Source: CAVYUC01 sp963771595
Lineage (GTDB): Bacteria > Bacteroidota > Bacteroidia > Bacteroidales > Prolixibacteraceae
Direction of reading: 5' to 3'
Assembly (NCBI GenBank): GCA_963771595.1
Contig: CAVYUC010000006.1
Coordinates: 245,535-309,534 of the forward strand
Length of the DNA stretch: 64,000 nt
The notes beneath the pieces are model-generated. The model did no database searches, was not told the origin of the DNA, and saw only the letters and a list, made by a program, of their open reading frames with translations. This document shows, one piece after another, positions 38,017 to 48,224 of the stretch. Positions within the stretch are counted from its first letter, which is position 1; every line of letters starts with the position of its first letter. A program made the translations under genes and the position numbers.

Positions 38017-39343
38017 AGCCTACTTGCAACTTGCTGCTTTTGTTTTGGTTGCTTCGGTTGCGGCGGCCCAGCCCGAAACGTCGTTTACCATAGAAGAAGC
38101 CAAACAATACGCCATGGAACATTCCTTTCTTTTACAAAATTCACAAAAGGATATTATCATTGCTCAAAAAGAAGTGTGGAAAACCATTTCCACCGGACTG
38201 CCGCAGATTTCGGGTTCGGCAAATTACAACATGTTCCTTAATTTGCCGGTTTCGTTAATCCCAGGCGAATTTTTTGGAGAAGACCCCGGAACTTATATTC
38301 CGGTAAAATTCGGACAGGATTATAATTCTGATTTTGGATTTAGTGTTTCGCAGCAGATTTTCGATGGCTCCTACATTGTTGGCGTTGGCTCCGCTCAAAT
38401 TTACCTGGATTTGGCAAAACAGGCCAATGAAAAAGCTGAAATCGACATCAGAAATGCAGTAACCCAATCGTACTACATGGTGCTGATTGGCGAAGCAAAC
38501 CTGGAAGTGATGAAAGAAAACCTGGAAAATGTAACCCAGCTTCATAAAGAAACAAAGGCTTATTTCGACAATGGTTTTCGCGAAGAACTGGATGTTGACC
38601 AAATGAAAATTCTGGTAAAAAATGCCGAAAACGAGATTTTAAAAGCTGAACGCGAAATAAAAGTTGCGCGCGTGGTTTTGAAATATACAATGGGTTACGA
38701 TTTGGACCAACCCGTTCAACTTGCCGATACGCTTCAGAAATTTTTAGATCCGTTTACTAAGGGGAACACCACTTTGGGTTTTAATTTTTCGGATCATATT
38801 GATTACCGTATAGCCACCACAAATTTCAAAGTGTCGGAAAAACTTCTGAAACTTCAAAAATCTACTTATTTGCCCAAACTGAATGCTTTTTACAACTATT
38901 CAAAAACAGCATACGGAAATAAAGCAAATCTTTTCAATTCCGATGTTTCCTGGTTTCCATCCTCGCTGATCGGATTTCAGCTTACGGTGCCAATTTTTAA
39001 TTCCGGACAAAAAATGATGGAAGTACAGCAGGCAAAAATTGAAATTGAAAAAGCTGAAAATCAGCGCCGGCTTACCGAAACGACCCTCCAAAAAGATTAC
39101 CTGACTGCAGTTGCCGAAATGGAATCGGCGCTCGAAAAATATGAGAACGACAAAGAAAACAGGGCGCTGGCTGAAAAAATTCTGGAAAAATCGAAAATTA
39201 AATTCAACAACGGTTTAACCAGCAGTACCGAACTTTCGCAGCTCGAAACACAGTACATTCAGGCTTACGGGGCTTATATCAGTTCAACAATGCAGCTTTT
39301 GCAAGCTGAACTAAATCTTAAAAAAGCTGCGGGTCAACTTTAA
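38000..39343 (+). CDS. TolC-family outer-membrane efflux protein
   Basis: 447 aa with a signal peptide (start MKNRIKAYLQLAAF, cut after VAAAQ). It is an all-helical OEP-type protein with the two repeated helical halves typical of TolC (FTIEEAKQYAMEHS, and RRLTETTLQKDYLTAVAEMESALEKY). It forms the outer-membrane channel of a tripartite pump with the next two gene products. It overlaps the TetR gene by 17 bases and precedes the adaptor by 31 bases. Confidence 0.93.
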   Translation: MKNRIKAYLQLAAFVLVASVAAAQPETSFTIEEAKQYAMEHSFLLQNSQKDIIIAQKEVWKTISTGLPQISGSANYNMFLNLPVSLIPGEFFGEDPGTYIPVKFGQDYNSDFGFSVSQQIFDGSYIVGVGSAQIYLDLAKQANEKAEIDIRNAVTQSYYMVLIGEANLEVMKENLENVTQLHKETKAYFDNGFREELDVDQMKILVKNAENEILKAEREIKVARVVLKYTMGYDLDQPVQLADTLQKFLDPFTKGNTTLGFNFSDHIDYRIATTNFKVSEKLLKLQKSTYLPKLNAFYNYSKTAYGNKANLFNSDVSWFPSSLIGFQLTVPIFNSGQKMMEVQQAKIEIEKAENQRRLTETTLQKDYLTAVAEMESALEKYENDKENRALAEKILEKSKIKFNNGLTSSTELSQLETQYIQAYGAYISSTMQLLQAELNLKKAAGQL

Positions 39344-39374
39344 GCATTTCAGAAAACAAATAAAACTAGATAAC

Positions 39375-40496
39375 ATGAAAAAGATTTTAATTGCATTATC
39401 AGCTGCGGCGTTTTTACTGACTTCGTGCAGCAAACCTGCTACTGACGACAGAGCAGCCAAACAGCAACAGTTGCAGGAATACAAACAGGAAGTATATAAT
39501 CTGCAGCAGAAAATAGAATCACTCGAAGAGGAATTGAATGCCAACTCCGACGAAGAAGTTGTAAATGTGGAAGTGAAAGAGCTGGAATCAAAACCTTTTG
39601 AACATTTTATAGAAGTTACCGGAGAAGCAGAGGCCGATTTAAATGTGAACGTCAGCCCTGAATCAATTGGAGTAATCGATTCCATTCTGGTAAAAGAAGG
39701 CGAGCAGGTAAGAAAAGGCCAGATTCTGGGAAAACTCAATACGAGTGCCCTGAACCGATCCATGGAAGATATTCAGATTCAGTTGGATTTGGCAAAAACT
39801 AATTTTCAGCGCCAGAAAAATCTGTGGGACCAGAATATTGGTTCCGAAATGCAATTCCTTCAGGCTAAAACAAATAAAGAAAGCCTGGAAAAAAGACTGG
39901 AAGGTATTAAAGCCCAACTGGAAATGTCGGAAATTGAATCGCCGGTAAATGGTGTGGTTGATGTTATTTACCAGAAAAAGGGGGAAATCGGAAGTCCGCA
40001 GGCGCCTTTTGCCAAAGTGGTAAACATCAGCGACATCAAAATTTATGCTGATGTTTCGGAATCCTACTTAACCAAAGTTCACAAAGGTGATATTGTTAAA
40101 GTTTATTTCCCCGCCTTAAAACGCGAAATGCAGGCAAGAATTAATCAGATTGGAAATACCATTGACCCGAATAACAGGACATTCAGAATAAGAATCAATC
40201 TGAACAATCCGGACAGAATGATTAAGCCGAACCTGGTTTCCATTATCAAAATAAGAGATTACGTTTCCGACAGCGCCATTGTAATACCTTCGCTTTACGT
40301 AAAAGAAGATTTTGTTGGCAAATACACGTATATCGTTGAAAATACAGATAATAAAAAAGTGGCGAAAAAGGTGTATGTAACAACCGGCGTTACCGATAAC
40401 AATTTAACAGAAATTGTGAAAGGGCTTTCCGAAGGAATGAAAATCATTTCGGAAGGGTTTAACGAAGTAAGCGACGGAACTGTGGTGAACATTTAA
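39375..40496 (+). CDS. RND efflux periplasmic adaptor (membrane fusion protein)
   Basis: 373 aa with lipoprotein signal LSAAAFLLTSC (Cys anchor). A coiled coil runs from about residue 31 to 55 and again in the hairpin around ALNRSMEDIQIQLDLAKTNF. The lipoyl halves are at VNVSPESIGVIDSILVKEGEQVRKGQILG and ESPVNGVVDVIYQKKGEIG. It links the RND pump in the inner membrane to the TolC channel. The gene lies between tolC and the pump gene, with 26 bases to the latter. Confidence 0.93.
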   Translation: MKKILIALSAAAFLLTSCSKPATDDRAAKQQQLQEYKQEVYNLQQKIESLEEELNANSDEEVVNVEVKELESKPFEHFIEVTGEAEADLNVNVSPESIGVIDSILVKEGEQVRKGQILGKLNTSALNRSMEDIQIQLDLAKTNFQRQKNLWDQNIGSEMQFLQAKTNKESLEKRLEGIKAQLEMSEIESPVNGVVDVIYQKKGEIGSPQAPFAKVVNISDIKIYADVSESYLTKVHKGDIVKVYFPALKREMQARINQIGNTIDPNNRTFRIRINLNNPDRMIKPNLVSIIKIRDYVSDSAIVIPSLYVKEDFVGKYTYIVENTDNKKVAKKVYVTTGVTDNNLTEIVKGLSEGMKIISEGFNEVSDGTVVNI

Positions 40497-40522
40497 AAAG
40501 ATTACCATTAAAAATTTAAAAA

Positions 40523-43500
40523 ATGGTTGAAGAAAAGAAACTAAAAAAATCAGATATTTCCCGGAAGTTCAAGCCTACTTACTTCGCGCTGAAAAACAGC
40601 ACTACTGTATATATTTTTACGGGGCTCCTTGTATTTTTCGGGTTGTTTTCGTACAATCAGATGCCGCGGGAAGCATTCCCCGAAATTGTTGTACCCTACA
40701 TTTTTATTCAAACGGTTTATCCGGGAAACTCTCCGGTTGACATTGAAAACCTGATTACGCGGCCCATAGAAAAAGAACTGAAAGGGCTGAAAGGAATTAA
40801 GCAGGTAAGTTCGGCTTCGTACCAGGATGTGAGTACCATTTTTGTTGAATTCAATACAAATGTTACCATCAACCAGGCGCTGCAGGATACAAAAGACAGG
40901 GTGGACAAAGCAAAATCGGAACTGCCGGACGACCTGGAAACTGATCCGCTGGTCATGGATTTTGATTTTTCGGAATTCCCGATTATGAATGTGAACATCT
41001 CGGGCGATTTCAGCATGCGCGAATTAAAAGAATTCGCCGAAACCATGCAGGACGAATTTGAAAGTTTCAGGGAAATATCGGAAGCAAATATACGAGGTAT
41101 CGAAGAGCGCGAAATTCAAATCAATGTAGATCCGTTTAAGCTGGATGCCAGGGGATTAACATTCAACGATATTGCGCTTGCCATTCAGCTTGAAAACATT
41201 ACAATGGGCGCCGGCGAATTTAGCGCCGATCAAACGCGGCGCGTCATACGCACACAAGCCGACTATAAAAACATCAATGAAATTGCCAACACCATCATTA
41301 AGGTGAACATGGGAAAACCTGTGTACATTCGCGATGTTGCCACTGTTGTTGACAGTTACAAGGAAAAAGCAACTATTGCACGGCTAAACAATAAACCTGT
41401 AGTAACACTTTCCATCACAAAAAAATCAGGCGAAAACATCCTGGATGCCTCATCGAAAGTAATTAGCGCCATTCAGGAAATGAAGGACAACCGAAAAATT
41501 CCGAAAACACTGGATGTGATTGTAACCGACGATACCACCACCTACATTGAGGATACAATTATGAACCTTGAAAACAGCATTATCCTGGGGATGATACTTG
41601 TTACTTTCATTTTGTTCCTTTTCCTGGGTTTCCGGAATGCGTTGTTTGCCGGACTGGCCATTCCACTGTCGATGTTCCTGTCATTTATAATTCTTCAGCA
41701 AAGCGGAATTACGCTCAATTCCATGGTTTTATATGCCCTGATTCTGGCTTTGGGAATGCTTGTGGACAATGCAATTGTTGTTGTTGAAAATGTTTACCGG
41801 CTTTACAGTCTCGGTTATAATTTGCTGGACGCTACAAAAAAGGGAGTGAGTGAAATTGCATTTCCCATTATTTCATCGACACTTACAACACTTGCAGCAT
41901 TTTTCCCGCTGCTGGCCTGGGAAGGTATAATCGGGCAGTTTATGAGCATTTTGCCAAAAACACTGATTGTCGTTTTGGCTTCTTCGCTTTTTGTGGCGTT
42001 AATATTAAATCCGGCATTCATCGCCAATTTCATGAGAATTGATGACATCAACGTCAGGGCCAACCGCAAAAAAACATTTAAAAATGCAGGTATTATAGCA
42101 ATTATAGCCATCCTTTTTTACGTAGCCAAAATTTATTTACTCGGAAATATTTTAGCAACCGTTGCTTTAATTATGCTGATGAATGTGCTTTTCCTCCGCG
42201 CACTGGCCCGCTGGTTTCAAACTAAATTTCTGGTATGGCTCGAGGATATTTATACCCGTCAGTTGAGTCATGCGTTAAAAGGGCCGTGGCCTTATATATA
42301 TTTTGGAGGAACAGTGTTGTTGCTGGTTTTGTCGGCCATGTTCTATTTCGGAAGCTCGCCCAAAACCATATTTTTCCCGGAAACGGAGCCGCAAACAATT
42401 TATGTAACCATGGAACTTCCGCTGGGAACTTCGCTCGAAAAAACCGATGAAGTTTCAAGGCAGGTGGAAAATATCATCAAAGAAACAGTTGAACCGGTGA
42501 ACGAAATCGTAAAATCGGTTACCACAACAGTGGGCGTTGGAAAAGGCGGAATGTTTGATAATGATGCCAGCCCCAACAAATCACTCACTTCCATTTCTTT
42601 TGTGGAATATAAACAACGCGGCGGAGTGAATACAAGTAAAATTATGCAGCAACTCGCCCAAAATCTGGATGGTTTTGTTGGAGCACGTATTTATGTTGAA
42701 AAAGATGAAAATGGCCCGCCAACCGGCAATCCCATCAGTATTGATGTTTCGGGTGATGAATTTGACAAGCTGATAAAAATTACCGATGATTTTGTGCAGA
42801 TGATTGAAGATGATCACATTGCCGGGATTGACGAGTTAAAACTCAACATCAACACCAACCAACCTGAAATGCTTGTAAATGTGGATCGGGAAAAAGCGCG
42901 CCTGAACGAACTTTCGACACAGCAGGTTGCTGCGGCATTCCGGAATTCGGTTTATGGTTACGAAGCCGGTAAATTTAAAGACGGCGAAGATGAATACGAT
43001 ATTTTTATTCGTTTGGCCGAACCTTACCGGAATGATGTTTCAACATTAATGAACCAGAAAATTCAGGTGGAAGGAAACAGCATTCCGATTTCGTCAGTAG
43101 CCGATTTTGAATATGCAACCACGTACGATAAAATCAGCCGGATTGACCACAAAAGGGTGATCACCATTTCATCGCAGGTTGTTGAAGGATTTAATGCCAA
43201 CGAAATAAACGAACGTATCCGGCAGGTGCTGGCCGATTATAAAATGCCCGAAGGATATTCTTACGAATTTACCGGAGAGCAGCAGGAGCAGGCCGAAAGT
43301 ATGGATTTCCTGATCTACGCTTTGCTCGTTGCTGTTGCTTTGATTATGATAATTATGGTTACCCAGTTTAATTCATTTATACGCCCGCTGATTATTATTG
43401 CAACAGTTATTTTCAGTACAATTGGCGTTTTCCTGGGGCTGGGAATTTTTAAAATGGAATTCGTAATTATCATGACCGGGATCGGAATTATTTCGCTTGC

Positions 43501-43957
43501 AGGAATAGTGGTAAACAATGGAATTGTACTTATCGATTACATTGATTTGACCCGCGAACGCCGGAGAAATGAACTGGGTTATCCCGAAAAAGCATTCCTT
43601 CCGAAAAAAGATGAAATCAATGCTTTGGTTTTGGCTGGCCGTACACGTTTGAGGCCGGTACTTTTAACTGCAATTACAACTGTTCTTGGATTGCTTCCGC
43701 TGGCGGTGGGGTTAAACTTTAACTTTTTAACGCTGTACACTCATTTCGATCCTCAGTTTTCGTTGGGTGGCGAAAGTGTAGCATTTTGGGGTCCAATGTC
43801 GTGGACGGTAATTTTCGGGTTAACTTTTGCAACTTTCCTTACCTTACTGATTTCACCGGTAATGTACATGATTACCATCCGAATCAATTATACGATAAAA
43901 AAATGGACGGGAAATCTTCCGGAAATAAATAAACCGGCAAAAAATCAGCCGGAATAA
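40523..43957 (+). CDS. RND-family efflux permease
   Basis: 1144 aa, about 100 longer than AcrB-type pumps. Typical parts: TM1 then MPREAFPEIVVPYIFIQTVYPG, the porter domain with GLKGIKQVSSASYQD, TM2-6 with LDNAIVVVENVYRL-like ALGMLVDNAIVVVENVYRL (proton-relay region), and the C-terminal TM7-12. The extra length lies between TM6 and TM7, where FKNAGIIAIIAILFYVAKIYLLGNILATVAL adds probable membrane helices. It uses the proton gradient to export unknown substrates. A bidirectional terminator follows. Confidence 0.94.
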   Translation: MVEEKKLKKSDISRKFKPTYFALKNSTTVYIFTGLLVFFGLFSYNQMPREAFPEIVVPYIFIQTVYPGNSPVDIENLITRPIEKELKGLKGIKQVSSASYQDVSTIFVEFNTNVTINQALQDTKDRVDKAKSELPDDLETDPLVMDFDFSEFPIMNVNISGDFSMRELKEFAETMQDEFESFREISEANIRGIEEREIQINVDPFKLDARGLTFNDIALAIQLENITMGAGEFSADQTRRVIRTQADYKNINEIANTIIKVNMGKPVYIRDVATVVDSYKEKATIARLNNKPVVTLSITKKSGENILDASSKVISAIQEMKDNRKIPKTLDVIVTDDTTTYIEDTIMNLENSIILGMILVTFILFLFLGFRNALFAGLAIPLSMFLSFIILQQSGITLNSMVLYALILALGMLVDNAIVVVENVYRLYSLGYNLLDATKKGVSEIAFPIISSTLTTLAAFFPLLAWEGIIGQFMSILPKTLIVVLASSLFVALILNPAFIANFMRIDDINVRANRKKTFKNAGIIAIIAILFYVAKIYLLGNILATVALIMLMNVLFLRALARWFQTKFLVWLEDIYTRQLSHALKGPWPYIYFGGTVLLLVLSAMFYFGSSPKTIFFPETEPQTIYVTMELPLGTSLEKTDEVSRQVENIIKETVEPVNEIVKSVTTTVGVGKGGMFDNDASPNKSLTSISFVEYKQRGGVNTSKIMQQLAQNLDGFVGARIYVEKDENGPPTGNPISIDVSGDEFDKLIKITDDFVQMIEDDHIAGIDELKLNINTNQPEMLVNVDREKARLNELSTQQVAAAFRNSVYGYEAGKFKDGEDEYDIFIRLAEPYRNDVSTLMNQKIQVEGNSIPISSVADFEYATTYDKISRIDHKRVITISSQVVEGFNANEINERIRQVLADYKMPEGYSYEFTGEQQEQAESMDFLIYALLVAVALIMIIMVTQFNSFIRPLIIIATVIFSTIGVFLGLGIFKMEFVIIMTGIGIISLAGIVVNNGIVLIDYIDLTRERRRNELGYPEKAFLPKKDEINALVLAGRTRLRPVLLTAITTVLGLLPLAVGLNFNFLTLYTHFDPQFSLGGESVAFWGPMSWTVIFGLTFATFLTLLISPVMYMITIRINYTIKKWTGNLPEINKPAKNQPE

Positions 43958-43980
43958 ATCAGTTACAAAAAATGAAATAT

Positions 43981-44010
43981 AAAAAAAGAGGCTCCAGCGC
44001 CTCTTTTTTT
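43981..44010. terminator. Bidirectional terminator
   Basis: AAAAAAAGAGGC pairs with GCCTCTTTTTTT around a short loop. It serves the RND gene on the plus strand and the convergent guanylyltransferase gene, whose stop codon overlaps it by 2 bases. Confidence 0.85.
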
Positions 44011-45097
44011 ATACCAGTGACTCATCTTTTTTTATCCGGACATCAATTACAAATTGCTTAATCAGCTGTTCGTCCTCCCGGCGGCAAATCATTAAAGTAT
44101 CATTTGACTCGGCCACAATGTACCCATCCAGGCCGTGCAAAACTGCAACTTTTTCACCCGAAAGATTCAAAATGCAATTTTTCGTATCGTACAACAACAC
44201 ATTTTCGCCACTGATAACATTTCCGTTTTCATCTTTACCCTTATTATCGTACAACGAACCCCAGGTACCTAAATCGGTCCAGCCAAAATCGGCCGTCAGA
44301 ACAAAAACATTTTGTGCTTTTTCCATAATTCCGTAATCCACCGAAATACCCTGGCATTCTGAATAAGTTTTATTTATGAAATGAACTTCGTCTTCGGTAT
44401 TGTAAAGTTTATGGCCATTTTTAAACAGTGAAGAAACGCCGTCGAGATGTGTATCCAGCGCCTCCAGAATTGAAGACATCGACCAGAGAAAAATTCCGGA
44501 ATTCCAGAAAAACTCGCCACTGTCGATAAAAATTTTTGCCATTTCCATGTCGGGTTTTTCCGTAAAGGTTTTCACTTTGTGCAAATTATCCAACCCGTTA
44601 AAATCCACTTTATTATCCACCTGAATATATCCGTACCCGGTTTCTGCCCGGTTGGGTTTTATTCCCAGTGTTAAAAGTGCGTTGTTTCCTTCCACAAACT
44701 CCAGCCCGTTTTTAATCTGTCTGATGAATTCTTCTTCTTTGATTATCAGGTGATCCGAAGGGGCAACAACAAAATTTGCATCCGGATCTTTCATTTTGAT
44801 TTTATGGGTGGCATACGCTACACAAGGGGCAGTGCTGCGGCGCAAAGGTTCAAGTAAAATCTGTTCATCTTTCAACTGCGGCAGCTGGGAGCGCACTAAC
44901 TCCTTGTAATTTACATTGGTAACAACAAGAATATTTTCTTTGGGGATAAATTGCGAAAAGCGATCGTATGTTTGCTGAATCAGCGTTCTTCCGGTACCCA
45001 GAATATCTAAAAACTGTTTAGGTTTTGCTTGTCTGCTAAGTGGCCAAAAACGGCTTCCAACACCGCCTGCCATTATTACACAGTAATTGTTATTCAT
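44009..45097 (-). CDS. manC: Mannose-1-phosphate guanylyltransferase
   Basis: 362 aa. The nucleotide-binding motif is MAGGVGSRFWPLSRQAKPKQF at the N-terminus. FVVAPSDHLI and FTEKPDMEMAK are further NTP-transferase signatures. It lacks the C-terminal isomerase domain of bifunctional AlgA-type enzymes. It makes GDP-mannose for surface glycans in the cytoplasm. It is convergent with the RND operon and divergent from the MlaE gene. Confidence 0.93.
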   Translation of the reverse strand: MNNNYCVIMAGGVGSRFWPLSRQAKPKQFLDILGTGRTLIQQTYDRFSQFIPKENILVVTNVNYKELVRSQLPQLKDEQILLEPLRRSTAPCVAYATHKIKMKDPDANFVVAPSDHLIIKEEEFIRQIKNGLEFVEGNNALLTLGIKPNRAETGYGYIQVDNKVDFNGLDNLHKVKTFTEKPDMEMAKIFIDSGEFFWNSGIFLWSMSSILEALDTHLDGVSSLFKNGHKLYNTEDEVHFINKTYSECQGISVDYGIMEKAQNVFVLTADFGWTDLGTWGSLYDNKGKDENGNVISGENVLLYDTKNCILNLSGEKVAVLHGLDGYIVAESNDTLMICRREDEQLIKQFVIDVRIKKDESLV

Positions 45098-45292
45098 TTG
45101 ATTTTCTTTAAATTCGCGCGCAAAAATATAGATTTTAAAACTTAAAATTTACAAATTAATTGTTATTTTCAGGTTACATTCTCCAACTATTCTTGAATCC
45201 GGTGTTTTGTTTCACCCATTAATATTGTAATTTTAGGCGGAATCTTTATCAAAAGCACCGATTGCATTTTTTGAGAATTTAAATTTTTCGGA

Positions 45293-46033
45293 ATGAATTT
45301 CTTCTTTCAGGTAGGTCAATATTTCATGATGCTTAAACGGGTGTTTGCCCGGCCCGAAAAGCACAAAATATATTTGAGGCAATTGTTTAGCGAAATAGAT
45401 TCGCTGGGTGTAAATTCAGTATGGCTGGTAGTTGTAATTTCAGTTTTTATTGGTGGAATCATGACCATCCAGTTTGCCTACAGCCTGTCAAATCCGCTTT
45501 ATCCAACATATCTGGTTGGCTTGGGAACCCGCGATACGCTTATTCTTGAATTTTCATCGACTATGCTGGCGCTGATAATGGCTGGTAAAATAGGTTCGAA
45601 CATCACCTCCGAAATAGGAACAATGCGCGTTACCGAACAAATTGATTCGCTGGAAATTATGGGAGTAAATTCGGCCAGTTATCTTATTCTGCCAAAAATT
45701 ATTGCAGTAGTTTTTATTTTTCCGTTTTTATATATTCTGAGTGTGTTTTTCGGATTATTCGGGGGTTTGATTACCGGCCCAATTACAGGCGTAATTACCA
45801 TACCTGAGTATCTGGAAGGAATTCGCTATCTGTTTTATCCGTACTATGTTACTTTCTCTTTAATAAAATCGCTGGTTTTTGGGTTTGTGGTTGCTTCTGT
45901 TCCGGCATATTTTGGTTATTATGTGCAGGGCGGCGCCCTCGAAGTTGGCAAAGCAAGTACAAAAGCAGTAGTTTACACCAATGTTCTTATCCTGTTTTTC
46001 GATTTAATTTTAACCCGCTTGTTACTGACATGA
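45293..46033 (+). CDS. mlaE: MlaE-family ABC transporter permease
   Basis: 246 aa with five or so hydrophobic helices and the MlaE signature: GVNSVWLVVVISVFIGGIMTIQ, LGTRDTLILEFSSTMLALIMAGKIGSNI, ITSEIGTMRVTEQIDSLEIMGV. It works with an MlaF ATPase in phospholipid transport between membranes. It overlaps the ATPase gene by 4 bases. No MlaD-type MCE gene follows in this window, which is unusual because mlaEFD are normally together. Confidence 0.92.
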   Translation: MNFFFQVGQYFMMLKRVFARPEKHKIYLRQLFSEIDSLGVNSVWLVVVISVFIGGIMTIQFAYSLSNPLYPTYLVGLGTRDTLILEFSSTMLALIMAGKIGSNITSEIGTMRVTEQIDSLEIMGVNSASYLILPKIIAVVFIFPFLYILSVFFGLFGGLITGPITGVITIPEYLEGIRYLFYPYYVTFSLIKSLVFGFVVASVPAYFGYYVQGGALEVGKASTKAVVYTNVLILFFDLILTRLLLT

Positions 46034-46809
46034 TTGAAGTTAAAAATTTGTACAAATCTTTCGAAGGAAATACCATTTTAAAAGATGTTTCCTACAATTT
46101 TGAAAAAGGAATGACGAACCTGATTATTGGCCGAAGCGGTTCGGGCAAAACAGTTCTTTTGAAATCGATTCTCGGATTATATGAAATCGATGAAGGCGAA
46201 ATATGGTACGACAATCGCAATTTCATTACCATGAACGACAACGACAAAAAATCAATGCGGAAGGAAATTGGAATGGTTTTTCAGGGCGGCGCACTTTTCG
46301 ACAGCATTTCTGTGGAAGGAAATATCAGGTTTCCAATGGATATATTTACGAAAATGTCATCAAAAGAGAAACAGGAACGGGTTGAATTTTGCCTCGATCA
46401 TGTTAATATTGATAAATCAGCATTTAAACTTTACCCAAGTGAAATTAGCGGCGGAATGCAAAAACGCGTAGCCATTGCCCGCGCAATCGCATTAAACCCA
46501 AAGTATCTTTTTTGCGATGAACCAAATTCAGGCCTCGATCCGGAAACATCAACAGTAATCGACAAGTTGATTCAAAGCCTGACCAAAGAATTTAAAATGA
46601 CCACCATTATTAATACTCACGACATGAATTCGGTTATTGAAATCGGAGAATCGGTGTTGCTGTTAAGTAAAGGAGAGGTTGCTTGGAAAGGATCGAAGGA
46701 TGAAATTTTGGATTCCGACAATAAAAAACTGAATGATTTTATTTTTGCCAATAAACTTTACGCCCAAATGAAAAAGGCGAATGAGAAAACTGACGAAGAT
46801 TTTATTTAA
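46030..46809 (+). CDS. mlaF: MlaF-family ABC transporter ATPase
   Basis: 259 aa with Walker A IGRSGSGKTVL, the Q-loop MVFQGGALFDS, the signature EISGGMQKRVAIARA, Walker B YLFCDEPNSGLDP and the H-loop NTHDMNS. The FQGGALFDS pattern is characteristic of Mla/Ttg2A-type ATPases. It powers the MlaE permease encoded by the overlapping upstream gene. A terminator follows, so the operon appears to have only two genes here. Confidence 0.94.
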   Translation: MIEVKNLYKSFEGNTILKDVSYNFEKGMTNLIIGRSGSGKTVLLKSILGLYEIDEGEIWYDNRNFITMNDNDKKSMRKEIGMVFQGGALFDSISVEGNIRFPMDIFTKMSSKEKQERVEFCLDHVNIDKSAFKLYPSEISGGMQKRVAIARAIALNPKYLFCDEPNSGLDPETSTVIDKLIQSLTKEFKMTTIINTHDMNSVIEIGESVLLLSKGEVAWKGSKDEILDSDNKKLNDFIFANKLYAQMKKANEKTDEDFI

Positions 46810-46836
46810 TGTTCTGACGGAATAAAGCACCAAAAA

Positions 46837-46866
46837 TAAAATGCCCCGCAACAACGAGGCATTTTA
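46837..46866. terminator. Terminator between mlaF and the Gfo/Idh gene
   Basis: TAAAATGCC-CG pairs with CG-GGCATTTTA around CAACAA. It serves both convergent genes. Confidence 0.8.
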
Positions 46867-46883
46867 TATACTTTCAGATTAAT

Positions 46884-48224
46884 TTAAACTTTTTCGGGTA
46901 CAATAAAAGGTGGCCTGTAATTCCTGGTCAGCATTTTATCTGCTTCAGGGTCATTTATAAACCGTTCAGCATCCGGATCGAAAGTTAAAACCCGGCCCAG
47001 ACGGTAAGCAATATTTCCTAAATGTGCGAGTCCCGAAGCCATATGAGCTGTTTCCACCGGTCCATTCAGGATGGTTTTATCGTGTTTGCGCACGGCTTCA
47101 ATAAAATTAGCAAAATGGCCATCGGTTCCTCCGTCGCCACGGTCCATTCCGGTGCCGGCATTTTCTCCGTCGTCACCCGATTTTCCGGGCTCCCGGTTTT
47201 GGCCCATGTATGTTTTGTATTTGTTGTAACCATCAACAACCAGAATTCCTTTATCACCGTAAAAAATATTTCCAACGGTAACACCCTGTTCTTCATTTGT
47301 ACACCACGGGCGCACTTCAAACTGAATGATTTTGTTTTCCTCCGGATAATGATAAACCGAAGTCAAAACTTCCGGTACCTCTTTGGCATCATCCCACAGA
47401 AATTTGCCACCCATAGAAGTAATTTTTGTTGGCAGACCAACATCCAAACCCCACATACACAAATCGGTTTCGTGAATTCCCTGGTTTCCAACATCGCCGT
47501 TTCCGTAATCCCAGTGCCAGTGCCAGTTGTAGTGCACAAGGTTTCGGGTGAATGGACGTTTTGGAGCAGGGCCTGTCCACAATTCGTAATCGATACCATC
47601 TGGAACAGGTTCAAAACCTGCATCGCCAATGCTTGGCCGCCAGCGAAACACGAGCCCGCGCGCCATATAAACCCTTCCGATATAACCGTCGCGCATTAAC
47701 TGAATTGCTTCATTTACAGCAGGCGAACTTCTAAGCTGCACACCATGCTGAACAATGCGATCGTACTTTTGGGCAGCTTCAATCATTTTGCGGCCTTCCC
47801 AAATATTATGGCTACCGGGTTTTTCAACATATGCATCTTTTCCGGCCTGACATGCCCAGATTACTGCCAGCGAATGCCAGTGATTGGGAGTGGCAATACT
47901 AATAACATCAATATCTTTATTGTCCATTACCCGGCGAAGATCCTGTTCAAGTGCAACCTCTTTATCGTATGTTTCCTTAAAAGATTTTTGCCGTCCCTTT
48001 AAAAGATTCATATCCGGATCGCACAAGGTGGTAACTTCAACATTATCCTGAACCATAAACCCCTTGATATGGCTTTTTCCGCGGCCGTTGATTCCAAGCA
48101 CAGCCGCATTAATTCTGTCATTGGCTCCAAAAGCATGAGCCGGTATTATTGTTGGAACCGTTAAAACGGCCGCTGCTGCTGCCGAATTTTTGATAAATTT
48201 CCTTCGTGATTGATAACTATTCAT
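46884..48224 (-). CDS. Tat-exported Gfo/Idh/MocA family oxidoreductase
   Basis: 446 aa with a twin-arginine signal (SRRKFIKNSAAAAAVLTVP). The NAD-binding Rossmann motif follows as AAVLGINGRGKSHIKG, with DVISIATPNHWHS and the catalytic-region lysine in DAYVEKPGSHN. The C-terminal domain has ETDLCMWGLDVGLP. Such exported enzymes oxidise or process sugars or inositols in the periplasm; the substrate here is unknown. It is related in type to the second Gfo/Idh gene at the right end of the window. It is a single gene. Confidence 0.92.
   Translation of the reverse strand: MNSYQSRRKFIKNSAAAAAVLTVPTIIPAHAFGANDRINAAVLGINGRGKSHIKGFMVQDNVEVTTLCDPDMNLLKGRQKSFKETYDKEVALEQDLRRVMDNKDIDVISIATPNHWHSLAVIWACQAGKDAYVEKPGSHNIWEGRKMIEAAQKYDRIVQHGVQLRSSPAVNEAIQLMRDGYIGRVYMARGLVFRWRPSIGDAGFEPVPDGIDYELWTGPAPKRPFTRNLVHYNWHWHWDYGNGDVGNQGIHETDLCMWGLDVGLPTKITSMGGKFLWDDAKEVPEVLTSVYHYPEENKIIQFEVRPWCTNEEQGVTVGNIFYGDKGILVVDGYNKYKTYMGQNREPGKSGDDGENAGTGMDRGDGGTDGHFANFIEAVRKHDKTILNGPVETAHMASGLAHLGNIAYRLGRVLTFDPDAERFINDPEADKMLTRNYRPPFIVPEKV

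Noticed and set aside
47022..47699. 225-aa frame opposite the Gfo/Idh gene
   Set aside because: A shadow of the real minus-strand gene, with Cys/His-rich nonsense translation.
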